Under the pieces are notes generated by a model. It saw nothing but the letters and a program-made list of their open reading frames with translations, was not told the origin of the DNA and searched no databases. 59,124 bases of DNA, taken from the NCBI GenBank assembly GCA_017436525.1, contig JAFSCX010000049.1, forward strand, positions 1 to 59,124. Direction: 5' to 3'. This stretch comes from Clostridia bacterium. GTDB taxonomy: Bacteria > Bacillota > Clostridia > Oscillospirales > QAKW01. Of this stretch, positions 1 to 7,772 are shown piece by piece; positions within the stretch are counted from its first letter, which is position 1; every line of letters starts with the position of its first letter. A program made the position numbers and the translations under genes.

Positions 1-345
1 TCCGGCGATGCATCGGGAATGTGCAGGATGAAAGACATAGATTTATCGATTGTTTTGGGGAATATTTTGGATAATGCATTGGAAGCTACCAAAGAGATCA
101 ATCATGCAGATATTGAACTGCATTTTTATATTAAAGGAAATCATCAAAATGTTGTTTGCAAAAATACCATTAATCAATCGGTATTAAAAAATAATCCTCT
201 GCTCCATACAAAGAAGAACGAAAAGGAAGATCATGGTTTCGGCATACGTTCCGTCGCAGAAACCATGGAAAAATACGGTGGTTCCTTAGAATTTTTTGAA
301 GAAGATCATATGTTTTGCGCCCATATTATGCTGCCATTAATATAA
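1..345 (+). CDS. AgrC-like GHKL sensor histidine kinase, C-terminal fragment (5' end outside window)
   Basis: This is the ATP-binding end of a peptide-sensing type histidine kinase. The reading frame is open to the left edge, so the sensor domain and phosphoacceptor region lie outside. The visible fragment has the GHKL N-box LGNILDNALEA (fragment residues 19-29) and a G-box HGFGIRSV near residue 76, the usual spacing in AgrC/ComD/VirS-type kinases, which pair with LytTR response regulators. No regulator gene lies in the window; it is probably just upstream. The gene is followed by a hairpin terminator and then by a separately promoted ABC-transporter operon, which is a plausible target of the kinase. 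The family is clear. Ligand and target are inferred. Confidence 0.85.
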   Translation, partial: SGDASGMCRMKDIDLSIVLGNILDNALEATKEINHADIELHFYIKGNHQNVVCKNTINQSVLKNNPLLHTKKNEKEDHGFGIRSVAETMEKYGGSLEFFEEDHMFCAHIMLPLI

Positions 346-352
346 TAGCTTA

Positions 353-389
353 AAAGAACGCTTGATTATTTCAAAATCAAGCGTTCTTT
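353..389. terminator. Intrinsic terminator after the sensor kinase gene
   Basis: A perfect 15-bp inverted repeat (353-367 and 375-389) with a 7-base loop begins 8 bases after the kinase stop codon. The stem ends in a short T run, and the opposite strand also carries a T run, so it could stop transcription both ways. Confidence 0.8.
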
Positions 390-426
390 ACTATTTATCC
401 CTAAAACGATGCCGTTTGTCCCGAAT

Positions 427-456
427 TTTACATTTTTTTCAAATGAACATTATAAT
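427..456 (+). promoter_or_regulatory. Promoter of the ABC transporter/LRR operon
   Basis: TTTACA (427-432) and TATAAT (451-456) are 18 bases apart and lie 42 bases before the first start codon of the operon. Just upstream, the segment at 411-426 (GCCGTTTGTCCCGAAT) contains a CCGTTTGT word that resembles one half of a LytTR-type operator. A convincing second half-site was not found, so control by a LytTR regulator is only a suggestion. Confidence 0.6.
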
Positions 457-497
457 GGGATCATGAGGTCTCAAAAATATGAAAGGAAATCAAAGTA

Positions 498-1268
498 ATG
501 AAGATGAAATATTATTTCAAACGCATCATTAATAACAAAATAAAGCTTGGGGTCTTTCTATTGATTATGGCATTCCCAATTTATGATATTTATATGATCA
601 TAAAAGAGATCGGAAAAGGTCAAACCGCATTGGATCCTAATATAGCCTCGTTCCTATCCAGCAGCATCTTTAATTCTGCGCAAATTCTTTTGCTTTGGTA
701 TCTGCCGCTCTACTTCTTAATTCTTGCAGCAGATGATTGCATTGAAGATCATAAACTGGGCTATAAAAATCTTTTGGTTGCCAAGTGGGGAAAAAGATCA
801 TATTTCAGAACCAACATCATCAAAGGCTTTCTCATCGGCTTCTTCGCTATTTTGACATCCCTCTCCCTGAATTTAATTTTGACGCAAATCGCTTTTGCCG
901 GCGGCACTGACATCGGCTTTGATTCAGAGACGATTGAGACACTTGATAGTTTGAGAGTTGCTTTCGAACATCCATTTTTGCGAAATATAGAATGTATTCT
1001 TCTGCTGGCGTTGATCGCAGGAATCGTATCTATGGGGGCGGTTGCTATGGGTATGGCATTGCGCAATCGGCTATTAGTATATCCCATTGTATTTTCCATG
1101 TGGTATATCCCATCCTCAACCTTTGAAAGACCGATTATGCTTGCGGTAGACCCCTTTTCGGAATATACCATTCAGGATTGCGTGCCCAGCATTATATTTG
1201 CAGTTGGGATCAATCTTGCGGCGGTTGCATTTGCCTATATCAAGGAGATCAAGTATGAACAGGTCTAA
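498..1268 (+). CDS. ABC-2-like membrane protein, transporter subunit 1
   Basis: A 256-residue hydrophobic protein with about six predicted membrane segments: residues about 17-35, 70-88, 113-133, 167-188, 192-210 and 234-250. There are short basic loops and no signal peptide. It is the first gene of an operon whose fourth gene is an ABC ATPase, so it is most likely a permease subunit; no diagnostic sequence motif was recognised. The start ATG has AAAGGAA about 9 bases upstream. It overlaps the next gene by 14 bases, implying translational coupling. Peptide or bacteriocin export and immunity complexes often have this layout of small permeases plus one ATPase, but the substrate cannot be read from the sequence. 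Confidence 0.6.
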   Translation: MKMKYYFKRIINNKIKLGVFLLIMAFPIYDIYMIIKEIGKGQTALDPNIASFLSSSIFNSAQILLLWYLPLYFLILAADDCIEDHKLGYKNLLVAKWGKRSYFRTNIIKGFLIGFFAILTSLSLNLILTQIAFAGGTDIGFDSETIETLDSLRVAFEHPFLRNIECILLLALIAGIVSMGAVAMGMALRNRLLVYPIVFSMWYIPSSTFERPIMLAVDPFSEYTIQDCVPSIIFAVGINLAAVAFAYIKEIKYEQV

Positions 1269-2016
1269 ACGAAATACATATCTTATTATTTTGCTATTTA
1301 TGACCCTTGGATTGATCCTCTCATGGCTTTTTCCCACTCTCTTTATTATGAAAAATTTAAGGACCAATGATCTTATCGATATTACTGAGCAGCAAGTCTT
1401 TCATTCGATTCAAGGAACGAACGGTAATTATCTTCACCCCAATAGCATAATGGTGCTGTATGTTTTTGCGGTTATATTTGCGTTATTTTTCATCTTTTTT
1501 AAGGATAAGCCCGGTTTTATTGTCCGCTTGAAAAGCAGGGATGACTACGTAAATAAACATTTATGGGATATTGTACTCATCGCCTTTTCCTTCTCTCTTC
1601 TGATCGAGGTTATAAATATCACCTTTTCATTTGCGCTATTTGACGCTGAGATCGTATTGGAATCTAATCTTATTTTCTATTCGGTTCTCGATTTCTTTAC
1701 AGAATTTTTATTCTATATGCGGACAGGCTTGATTCTTTTTATTACCGGCATCATCTTCAATAAAAAAATTGCTCCATTTATCGCGTTTGCTCTTTATTTC
1801 TCGGAATATTTCTCAACAGATATTTTCCCGTTTCTCTATTCAGCATGGTTGCCATACAAGGATGCTGTGGCCATAACAAATTTGATTGCAGGAGATCTTT
1901 CCCCTTGGGGCGTGATTCCCATGGTTTTGCGGGGGATCACCATGAATTTGGCATTGATCTGGCTTGCTCGCCGCCTATTTATGAAAAAGGATATGATCCA
2001 AAATGAAAAGAGATAA
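1255..2016 (+). CDS. ABC-2-like membrane protein, transporter subunit 2
   Basis: A 253-residue membrane protein with about six hydrophobic segments, starting with one at residues about 9-30. The start chosen is the ATG at 1255, which has AAGGAG at 1242-1247. An in-frame ATG at 1198 would lengthen the overlap with the previous gene and has no ribosome-binding site. It overlaps subunit 1 by 14 bases and subunit 3 by 14 bases. No family signature is recognised; the permease role is inferred from the shared operon with an ABC ATPase. The paired membrane proteins may form a heteromeric channel. Confidence 0.6.
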   Translation: MNRSKRNTYLIILLFMTLGLILSWLFPTLFIMKNLRTNDLIDITEQQVFHSIQGTNGNYLHPNSIMVLYVFAVIFALFFIFFKDKPGFIVRLKSRDDYVNKHLWDIVLIAFSFSLLIEVINITFSFALFDAEIVLESNLIFYSVLDFFTEFLFYMRTGLILFITGIIFNKKIAPFIAFALYFSEYFSTDIFPFLYSAWLPYKDAVAITNLIAGDLSPWGVIPMVLRGITMNLALIWLARRLFMKKDMIQNEKR

Positions 2017-2701
2017 AGTATTCCTTACATTCCTTTTTGCATTATCCATTTTTTTGCAGATTTATTATTTTCGCGGCTCGCCTTATTATTATGAATATGG
2101 CTTTTCTATTGGATATAGCGCTGAATATACAAGGCCGGATGCAGGGACCGAATTGATTTGTGTATTACTTCCGCTATTGTTTATTATATTTTTAATCAGC
2201 GGATCTATCAGCAAACTGACCGATGGATATGGAAAATTATGGATCATCAGAAACTATTCTAAGAGCAAGCTATTTTTGAAAAATACATATAAAAATATTC
2301 TTATTGCGGCAGGTGCGACAGGATTACAGGTGATCGTTTATTATTTTTTTAATGATTTGTTTCTCCCGATTGAGCAGGGTGTGGGGCGATCTGTTCTTCT
2401 CTATTTTCTGATTCTGCACGGGATCATCCTTTTGCAATCAGTGCTGGAGCTTTATATGCAACCCCATATTGCCAATATCGGAATTTTTATTTTCAGCTTT
2501 GCTTCTTATTTCACTGCCCATATCATGACCCAACATCCTATTGTTAAAATAATCCTGTTCCCCTGCCTCCTTTTCGGGATGGAAAACGGTGCGATTGACA
2601 ACAAAGAAATTTATTCTTTATACCTGACAGCAGCAGTGCTTCTCAATATTACGCTGCTGATCATCGGACTGATCAAATTTAGAAAAACAGATATTTTTTG
2701 A
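2003..2701 (+). CDS. ABC-2-like membrane protein, transporter subunit 3
   Basis: A 232-residue protein with an N-terminal hydrophobic segment (residues about 7-23), a polar region rich in tyrosine, then five or so further membrane helices ending near residue 225. The style resembles small permeases of the DUF2705 kind that accompany lantibiotic-type ABC transporters, but that assignment is tentative. It overlaps the previous gene by 14 bases and ends 9 bases before the ATPase gene, so the two are made from the same message. Confidence 0.55.
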   Translation: MKRDKVFLTFLFALSIFLQIYYFRGSPYYYEYGFSIGYSAEYTRPDAGTELICVLLPLLFIIFLISGSISKLTDGYGKLWIIRNYSKSKLFLKNTYKNILIAAGATGLQVIVYYFFNDLFLPIEQGVGRSVLLYFLILHGIILLQSVLELYMQPHIANIGIFIFSFASYFTAHIMTQHPIVKIILFPCLLFGMENGAIDNKEIYSLYLTAAVLLNITLLIIGLIKFRKTDIF

Positions 2702-2710
2702 GGTGATAAA

Positions 2711-3334
2711 ATGATTGAACTTAAAAATGTAAATAAAACCCTGAGCAAAAGAAAAGTGTTGGATAATATTAACTATACCTTTGAGTATGGAAAAGTATAT
2801 GGGCTTTGCGGACCAAACGGTTCGGGAAAGACCATGCTGCTGCGAGCCATCTGTGGATTAATTGTCCCGGACAGTGGTGAAGTAATCATCGATGGTAAAG
2901 TCCTTCATAAAGAGATTTCCTTTCCGCCTAATGCAGGAATCGTTATCGAAAATATGACTCTTCTCCCCCAATATACAGCCTTTGATAATCTGAAATTAAT
3001 TGCAGATTTAAGAAAGATCGCGGGAGATAAAGAGATAAATGATACATTGAAGCGAGTGGGGCTGGATTCAAAGCTAAAGGTGCGAAAATATTCTCTTGGA
3101 ATGAAGCAACGCCTGAATATTGCGCAGGCAATCTTTGAAAAGCAAAACATTATTCTTTTGGATGAGCCCACTAATGCTTTGGATCAGGAGGGAGTTCAGC
3201 AGATCTATCAGCTGATTCGCGAGGAGAGAGATCGAGGCGCGCTGGTCATTATCGCGACTCATCATGCGGAGGATCTTAATGAAATGTGCGATCGGATTCT
3301 TTATGTTGCGGAGGGAAGATTGAATGAAAAGTAA
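2711..3334 (+). CDS. ABC transporter ATP-binding protein
   Basis: A single-domain ABC ATPase of 207 residues that should energise the three membrane proteins encoded just upstream. Walker A is GPNGSGKT (34-41), the ABC signature is SLGMKQ (128-133), Walker B is IILLDEPT (147-154), and the switch histidine is in IATHH near residue 188. It is short for the family, with no C-terminal extension. AGGTGA precedes the ATG by four bases. The last 11 bases overlap the leucine-rich-repeat gene. Subfamily and direction of transport are unknown; similar small ATPases act in peptide export or antibiotic self-protection. Confidence 0.9.
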   Translation: MIELKNVNKTLSKRKVLDNINYTFEYGKVYGLCGPNGSGKTMLLRAICGLIVPDSGEVIIDGKVLHKEISFPPNAGIVIENMTLLPQYTAFDNLKLIADLRKIAGDKEINDTLKRVGLDSKLKVRKYSLGMKQRLNIAQAIFEKQNIILLDEPTNALDQEGVQQIYQLIREERDRGALVIIATHHAEDLNEMCDRILYVAEGRLNEK

Positions 3335-4313
3335 ACTGCTTACCAATAAGGGTTGGATCGCCGTTGCTGTCGTCTTGGCTTTATTGATGGCTGCTTGCTA
3401 CTATGCAAACAGAACGGTGATTCAAGATCGTATTGACGAGATGAATTATGATGAAGAATATAAGTCAAAACGCTCTCCGGACGGGTTGTACTATATCGGT
3501 TTCGCTCCCAATGAAAAGGGAGAAAAAACAGGAACCATCAGCTATTTCATTGGCAAGGGATTTGTCTTGGATGAATCAGAACCTCCTGCTTATTATGAAG
3601 ATATCAAAATATTGAGAGTTGAAGAAAGCGCATATTCTGAATGTTCCGGACTTAAAAAGGTAACTCTTCCTCCAACTATTGCGGCGATTGATAAAAAGGC
3701 ATTTATGAATTGCAAGGAGCTTAAGGAGATTTACATTCCTGCAAGTGTAAAAGAAATTCATAAAGATGCATTTGCAGGGACAGAGCATTTTATAATGTAT
3801 GTTGAAGAAGGATCCTATGCTGAAAAATACGCAAAAGAAAAAGAAATTCCCTATGATTATTATGCGCCGGCTCCCGTTTCAAACGAGAGGCCCGATTATT
3901 CTAAAGAAGTTTATGAGAAGGACTACGAAAATTTCCTATACAGCGTTTATTATCATAAAAATAAGCCTTATTGCGCGATTATCAACTGCAACCCCATGAC
4001 CAAAGAGGAGCATGTTACGATACCGGCGGAGATCAATGGTGTACCTGTAGCGGCCATTGCTGAACAATGCTTTGTGCATTGCCAGAATATTAAAACCATC
4101 ACTCTGCCTGATACGGTAACCAATATCGGAGACTATGCTTTTGCCGCCTGCAATGAATTGGATAAAGTAATCTTTACCGAAAAAGTTTCAACCATCGGAA
4201 AAGAACTTTTTGATAATTCAAATCATGCTGTCATCAATGGGCCTTCCGGCTCTTATGCACATCAATATGCCAAAATGAATCAAATTGATTTTGAACCGCA
4301 GACAGACACATGA
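3324..4313 (+). CDS. BspA-type leucine-rich-repeat surface protein
   Basis: A 329-residue exported protein with an N-terminal hydrophobic segment (residues 10-25, ending in MAAC, a marginal lipobox) and two leucine-rich-repeat blocks of the BspA/LRR_5 type. Block one is about residues 105-175; block two is about 228-325. Typical repeat words are LKKVTLPPTIAAIDKKAF and IKTITLPDTVTNIGDYAF. Each block closes with a matching GSYA..YA cap. Such proteins sit on the cell surface and bind partners. It overlaps the ABC ATPase gene by 11 bases and is the last gene before a terminator, so it is co-expressed with the transporter. Whether it is a lipoprotein or membrane-anchored is open. Confidence 0.85.
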   Translation: MKSKLLTNKGWIAVAVVLALLMAACYYANRTVIQDRIDEMNYDEEYKSKRSPDGLYYIGFAPNEKGEKTGTISYFIGKGFVLDESEPPAYYEDIKILRVEESAYSECSGLKKVTLPPTIAAIDKKAFMNCKELKEIYIPASVKEIHKDAFAGTEHFIMYVEEGSYAEKYAKEKEIPYDYYAPAPVSNERPDYSKEVYEKDYENFLYSVYYHKNKPYCAIINCNPMTKEEHVTIPAEINGVPVAAIAEQCFVHCQNIKTITLPDTVTNIGDYAFAACNELDKVIFTEKVSTIGKELFDNSNHAVINGPSGSYAHQYAKMNQIDFEPQTDT

Positions 4314-4325
4314 TCTAAACGAAAT

Positions 4326-4366
4326 AAAAAACGTAATGCTTCCATTTGAGAAGCATTACGTTTTTT
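4326..4366. terminator. Bidirectional intrinsic terminator between the LRR operon and yesL
   Basis: Inverted repeat AAACGTAATGCTTC / GAAGCATTACGTTT with a 7-base loop, an A run on the left and a T run on the right. It ends exactly where the yesL stop codon begins, so it serves the two convergent transcripts. Confidence 0.9.
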
Positions 4367-5122
4367 TTAATCTAATTCATCCGGAATCGGCTCATCAAAG
4401 CCTTCATACTTTTCTTCTTCCAGCTTTTCGCCTGTTTGCGGATCATAACCGTCGATCATATATTTTTTTATGGTGGGATTAACCATAAAATTGATTAAAA
4501 GACCGAAGGTTGAAAAATATAGAGTTGCAACCAAGAACAAGAGCAGGAAGAAATTCATCTTAAATACCATCAGCCATGTGATGATGATAATCAACGCGGT
4601 CAGAAGGATATTTTTGAAGAATGCCGCCCAGCAGAAGATAAAAGCGTTTTTTAATAATTGGCGAAGGTTCAGCTTGAAGGTTACCATCATGCTATAGACA
4701 TAATAGCGCATAAAAGCGGTAACAACCAACGCAAAGAGAATTCCTGCTGTGCAGATGGTGATCAGCATTTTATTCGGGAGCGCTGCTACGCACATTAAAT
4801 CAAATATTAAAAATACGGTTACAAAAAGATCGAGAAGCCAATATAAAAAGCCTTGCTTAAAATTCTTCTTGAAGGTTTCTAAAAAATCACCCCAAAGGAA
4901 GGCGTGCTCTTCTCTGGCATAATTTCTAAGAATTTTTGTCATCGCTGCAGTGGCGGGTCCGATTGTAATAATCGGAATGCAAAATGCAATATAAAGAAGG
5001 TTCAGGCTGATCAGATTCCAAAATTTACGAAAATAAATTTGGAAAAAGAGAATTAAGCGAGGGGTATTTTGCTCCTTGCTTACGCCCTTCCCCTCTTTAA
5101 GATAATTATTGAAAAGACCCAT
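4367..5122 (-). CDS. yesL: YesL/DUF624 family membrane protein
   Basis: A 251-residue membrane protein with about five to six helices and the family hallmark GPATAAM near residue 56, following the first membrane helix. YesL-type proteins are of unknown function, although many are encoded near carbohydrate uptake genes in Bacillus and Clostridia. Here the gene directly follows xerD (TAAATG junction, AGGTGA upstream) and not a sugar transporter. The acidic C-terminal tail (last 30 residues) is cytoplasmic by charge. It is the last gene of the spoIIM-xerD-yesL unit and ends at the convergent terminator. Confidence 0.8.
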   Translation of the reverse strand: MGLFNNYLKEGKGVSKEQNTPRLILFFQIYFRKFWNLISLNLLYIAFCIPIITIGPATAAMTKILRNYAREEHAFLWGDFLETFKKNFKQGFLYWLLDLFVTVFLIFDLMCVAALPNKMLITICTAGILFALVVTAFMRYYVYSMMVTFKLNLRQLLKNAFIFCWAAFFKNILLTALIIIITWLMVFKMNFFLLLFLVATLYFSTFGLLINFMVNPTIKKYMIDGYDPQTGEKLEEEKYEGFDEPIPDELD

Positions 5123-6025
5123 TTATTCACCTGCTTTCACTGCGCGGGGATGGCAATGCTCATATGTGGTTAAGTATTTATTCTTCAAAAGCTTTGCATA
5201 TACTTTGGTAGAATTGATGGAAGAATGGCCCATCATATCTTTTACCATATTGATATCGGCTCCATTTTCTAAAAGGTGGGCCGCAAAGGAATGGCGCAAA
5301 GTTTTTGGGGTGATATCCTTTTCGATTTTTGCTGCGGCAGTATAGCCCTTAACCAATTTCCAGAAACCTTGACGCGTCATGGGTTGTCCGTTGGTGTTTA
5401 AGAAAAGGGTTGTTTCTTTGGAATTGGCGCAAAGCAGGGGTCTGCTTTCGTTAATATAGCTTTTTAGGGCTTGTACCGCCAAAGAATAAAGGGGAATGAT
5501 TCTTTCGTTATCGTCATGATGATTCATCATGATATAGCCGATCTCCAGATTAATATCGGCAAGTTTAAGATTCAAAAGCTCGCTTGCGCGGATGCCGGAG
5601 GCATATAATACCTCGAGCATCGCTTTATCTCGAATCCCTTTGCAGGTCTGAATATCCGGCTGCCAAAGCAAGAGGGATACCTCATCCCCTGTCAAAATCT
5701 CAGGAGGGCGGGAGACACTGCGCTGCCCTTTGATCCCCGTCATGGGATTCAAAGAAACGATTTTCTTGGAAAGAAGATATTTATAAAAGCAACGCATTGT
5801 AGACATAGAACGAGAAATAGTAGCATCACTCTTTTTTGCGCGCTTGAGAGAATCAAAATATTCCGTCAAAATCTCATCATTCACTTGCGCCCAATTACTG
5901 ATGCTTTTAGTCTGCAAAAAGATCATTAATTGACGCAAATCTCTTTGATAGGAAGCGAGCGTATTGGCGGACGTTCCCTTTTTAGTCATAAGATAATTGC
6001 AAAAGTTTATATAGGTCCGTTCCAA
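5123..6025 (-). CDS. xerD: XerC/XerD-family tyrosine recombinase with substituted active-site residues
   Basis: A tyrosine site-specific recombinase of normal XerD length (300 residues), with the SAM-like core-binding domain in the first 105 residues, then the catalytic domain, and the XerD-style ending HPRA. Catalytic Arg (GIRASEL), second Arg (TLRHSF), His (MMGHSS) and Tyr nucleophile (TKVYAK) are present. Two expected residues are not. The beta-hairpin Lys of XerD (GKGNKER) aligns with His in NHHDDNER, and the box II His (HxLRH) is Lys in PKTLRH. The TTG at 6025 is the chosen start because AAGGAGG lies 8 bases before it; a GTG at 6034 would be inside that site. The normal role is chromosome dimer resolution at dif. 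This copy may be weak, specialised or inactive. Confidence 0.8.
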   Translation of the reverse strand: MERTYINFCNYLMTKKGTSANTLASYQRDLRQLMIFLQTKSISNWAQVNDEILTEYFDSLKRAKKSDATISRSMSTMRCFYKYLLSKKIVSLNPMTGIKGQRSVSRPPEILTGDEVSLLLWQPDIQTCKGIRDKAMLEVLYASGIRASELLNLKLADINLEIGYIMMNHHDDNERIIPLYSLAVQALKSYINESRPLLCANSKETTLFLNTNGQPMTRQGFWKLVKGYTAAAKIEKDITPKTLRHSFAAHLLENGADINMVKDMMGHSSINSTKVYAKLLKNKYLTTYEHCHPRAVKAGE

Positions 6026-6041
6026 TCTGCTCACCTCCTTC

Positions 6042-6629
6042 TTAAATGAAATTCAAAATGATTGGGACAACTTTCCATTCCCATAAAGCACCGATTGAAA
6101 TGGCGGGCAATATAGGAAGAATGCAATAAATATGATGGATTAATTCGCGGTATGTAGCACTATGCTTTCCCCTGCCTCGAATCAATTCAAATAACGACAA
6201 AGATAATCTTGCAGAAGAATAACATACAAAATAACCAAGAAAAGCATATAAAAAATTCTGAAAAAAGAATGCCGGAAATCCTACCAATAATCCTTTGGGG
6301 CCATGAAGAAGAATGGCGAGAGCCACTATAAGCCCTAAGGAAAATCCTTTATAAAGCGGATAAAGCGGCAGAAGCGGGATTCCTACGGCTGTGAGACCTA
6401 ATAGAAATACAATTCCGAAAAAGAGCGCCTGCTGCAAAAAAGCCGGCCAAAAATTGCAGCAATTTTCAGGGCTGAAAAGCAAACGTGCTTGCTCAGAAAA
6501 TTGATCTCGCATTAAAATTGCGGCTATCATTCCGATTAAGCCGCCGATCAAATAAATTGCACCATATATTTTGATGATGGGCAATTCTTCTAAATAGGAA
6601 TTCTTAATTTTTTTCAAAATACGAACCAC
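6042..6629 (-). CDS. spoIIM: Stage II sporulation protein M family membrane protein
   Basis: A 195-residue membrane protein with five or six helices, matching SpoIIM, which with SpoIID and SpoIIP thins septal peptidoglycan during engulfment in endospore formers. The N-terminal cytoplasmic stretch, the first helix near residue 20, and the glycine-rich middle helices (GIVFLLGLTAVGIPLLPLYP) fit the family. The start is best placed at the GTG of 6629, which has GAGGTG six bases upstream. An ATG at 6677 adds 16 residues but has no ribosome-binding site. It precedes xerD by 16 bases. SpoIIM homologues also occur in non-sporulating bacteria, so spore formation is suggested but not proven. Confidence 0.8.
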   Translation of the reverse strand: MVRILKKIKNSYLEELPIIKIYGAIYLIGGLIGMIAAILMRDQFSEQARLLFSPENCCNFWPAFLQQALFFGIVFLLGLTAVGIPLLPLYPLYKGFSLGLIVALAILLHGPKGLLVGFPAFFFQNFLYAFLGYFVCYSSARLSLSLFELIRGRGKHSATYRELIHHIYCILPILPAISIGALWEWKVVPIILNFI

Positions 6630-6978
6630 ATCGATCACCTCGATATAATTTACGAGGGATTGTCCGCAATTATGCAAAAAATTATGTAAAGATGAAATTC
6701 GCCGCCCATTTTTCCGGCGGCGAATACAATTTTACCTTAAATTTATGAGATAATCAAGCATTAAAAACCATAAAAAATTTTTTTGTAAAAGATGACCAAA
6801 TACAATTATGTAAACCAAGTTGTAATTATTATGTAAACTTATACTTTTGGTATTGGCACCCACTATATATTGATATTCTTTATCATGAAACACGCCAAAT
6901 CATGTTGTTTTGAATTGTCAAGAGGAAAAATGATTTTATTTTTTCAAAAGAATCAGTTTATGCAAAATGCCAATAGGA
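6630..6978. other. AT-rich intergenic region with short repeats and a GC-rich hairpin
   Basis: No gene was found in this gap between spoIIM and the TIGR04086 gene. It contains a hairpin (6697-6706 with 6716-6725, stem ATTCGCCGCC) and three copies of ATTATGTAAA at 6681-6690, 6805-6814 and 6828-6837. The last two extend to ATTATGTAAAC and are 23 bases apart. The spoIIM promoter must lie here, but no single strong promoter was recognised. Confidence 0.5.
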
Positions 6979-7377
6979 TTATTTTTTTATGGACGCTCCT
7001 ACCACTCCTCCTGCAAGGGAAAATATGATAGTAAATAGGATGCCGATTAAACCATTCACAGTGAAGTAACCACCAAGATCCATTGTATGATTTCCTATTA
7101 ATTTGATTGCAACCGCAACAACCGCCACGATTAAAGCCGAAAAGATTCCTTTGATCTTTGTTTTAACAGTCATAAAGGCAGAAGAGATGAGCAGCCCTAC
7201 TCCCCCTCCGATCACGCTCCCAATTTTCAAAAGGCTTTCCGGAAGATTCGTATGCTGAACCAGCAAGGCAGTCAGTGAGGCGATTGCAAGTATCGATGCA
7301 GTGCCTATTAAAAGGGCGATAAAAGAAAAAATCACAACGCCAAGCGCTGTGATTTTTTGAGAATCTTCATATTTCAT
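6979..7377 (-). CDS. TIGR04086/YrzE-type four-helix membrane protein
   Basis: A 132-residue protein with four hydrophobic helices (about residues 12-35, 48-65, 78-95 and 108-128), separated by short glycine-rich loops (IGGGVGLL, SLAGGVVGA). This is the pattern of the TIGR04086 family, commonly found directly after yajC in Clostridia; its function is unknown. The ATG at 7377 is used because GGAGG is eight bases upstream; a GTG at 7392 lies within that ribosome-binding site. It follows yajC by 53 bases, a gap that holds a small hairpin on the minus strand but no clear terminator, so it is likely cotranscribed with queA-tgt-yajC. Confidence 0.75.
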   Translation of the reverse strand: MKYEDSQKITALGVVIFSFIALLIGTASILAIASLTALLVQHTNLPESLLKIGSVIGGGVGLLISSAFMTVKTKIKGIFSALIVAVVAVAIKLIGNHTMDLGGYFTVNGLIGILFTIIFSLAGGVVGASIKK

Positions 7378-7430
7378 AATCTCATCCTCCACACAGTTGG
7401 TTAATAATAACTATGTGGGTAGCATGACGA

Positions 7431-7709
7431 TTATTCGTCGATCTTACCTGCGATCGCCCATCTTTTGAAGCGAAGCTTGGTCTTATCCGCGCCGCTCTCA
7501 ATAACGATGGTCTCAAGATCTTTGGTAGATACAACCTTGCCGATAATGCCGCACTCCATGAGAACGGTATCGCCGACCTCAAGATTATTTTGCATATTTC
7601 TGCGCTCTTCTTGGCGCTTTTTGTCCTTACGGCTCATGAGGAAGGTAAAGCCTATCATCACAACTAAGATAATAATCATACCGCCGTAGCTTGCTAAAAA
7701 TTCTGCCAT
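7431..7709 (-). CDS. yajC: Preprotein translocase subunit YajC
   Basis: A 92-residue protein with one N-terminal membrane helix (residues 9-25), a basic cytoplasmic stretch (RKDKKRQEERR) and the conserved YajC core LEVGDTVLMECGIIGKV. YajC associates with SecDF at the Sec translocon and helps protein export. AAAGGAG lies in good position before the ATG. The queA-tgt-yajC order is a long-standing bacterial cluster. SecD and SecF genes, which usually follow, are not in this window; a TIGR04086 membrane protein gene takes that place. Confidence 0.93.
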   Translation of the reverse strand: MAEFLASYGGMIIILVVMIGFTFLMSRKDKKRQEERRNMQNNLEVGDTVLMECGIIGKVVSTKDLETIVIESGADKTKLRFKRWAIAGKIDE

Positions 7710-7772
7710 TTTCTTTCTCCTTTATTAATTGATTATTTGAATTATATCCAAATTTTATCAGATTGTCAATAA

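Noticed and set aside
4799-5122. YesL gene as part of a sugar-uptake operon
   Set aside because: No transporter or sugar enzyme is adjacent; it is coupled to xerD and spoIIM.
6630-6677. Upstream ATG start for spoIIM
   Set aside because: It lacks a ribosome-binding site, whereas the GTG at 6629 has GAGGTG at the right distance.
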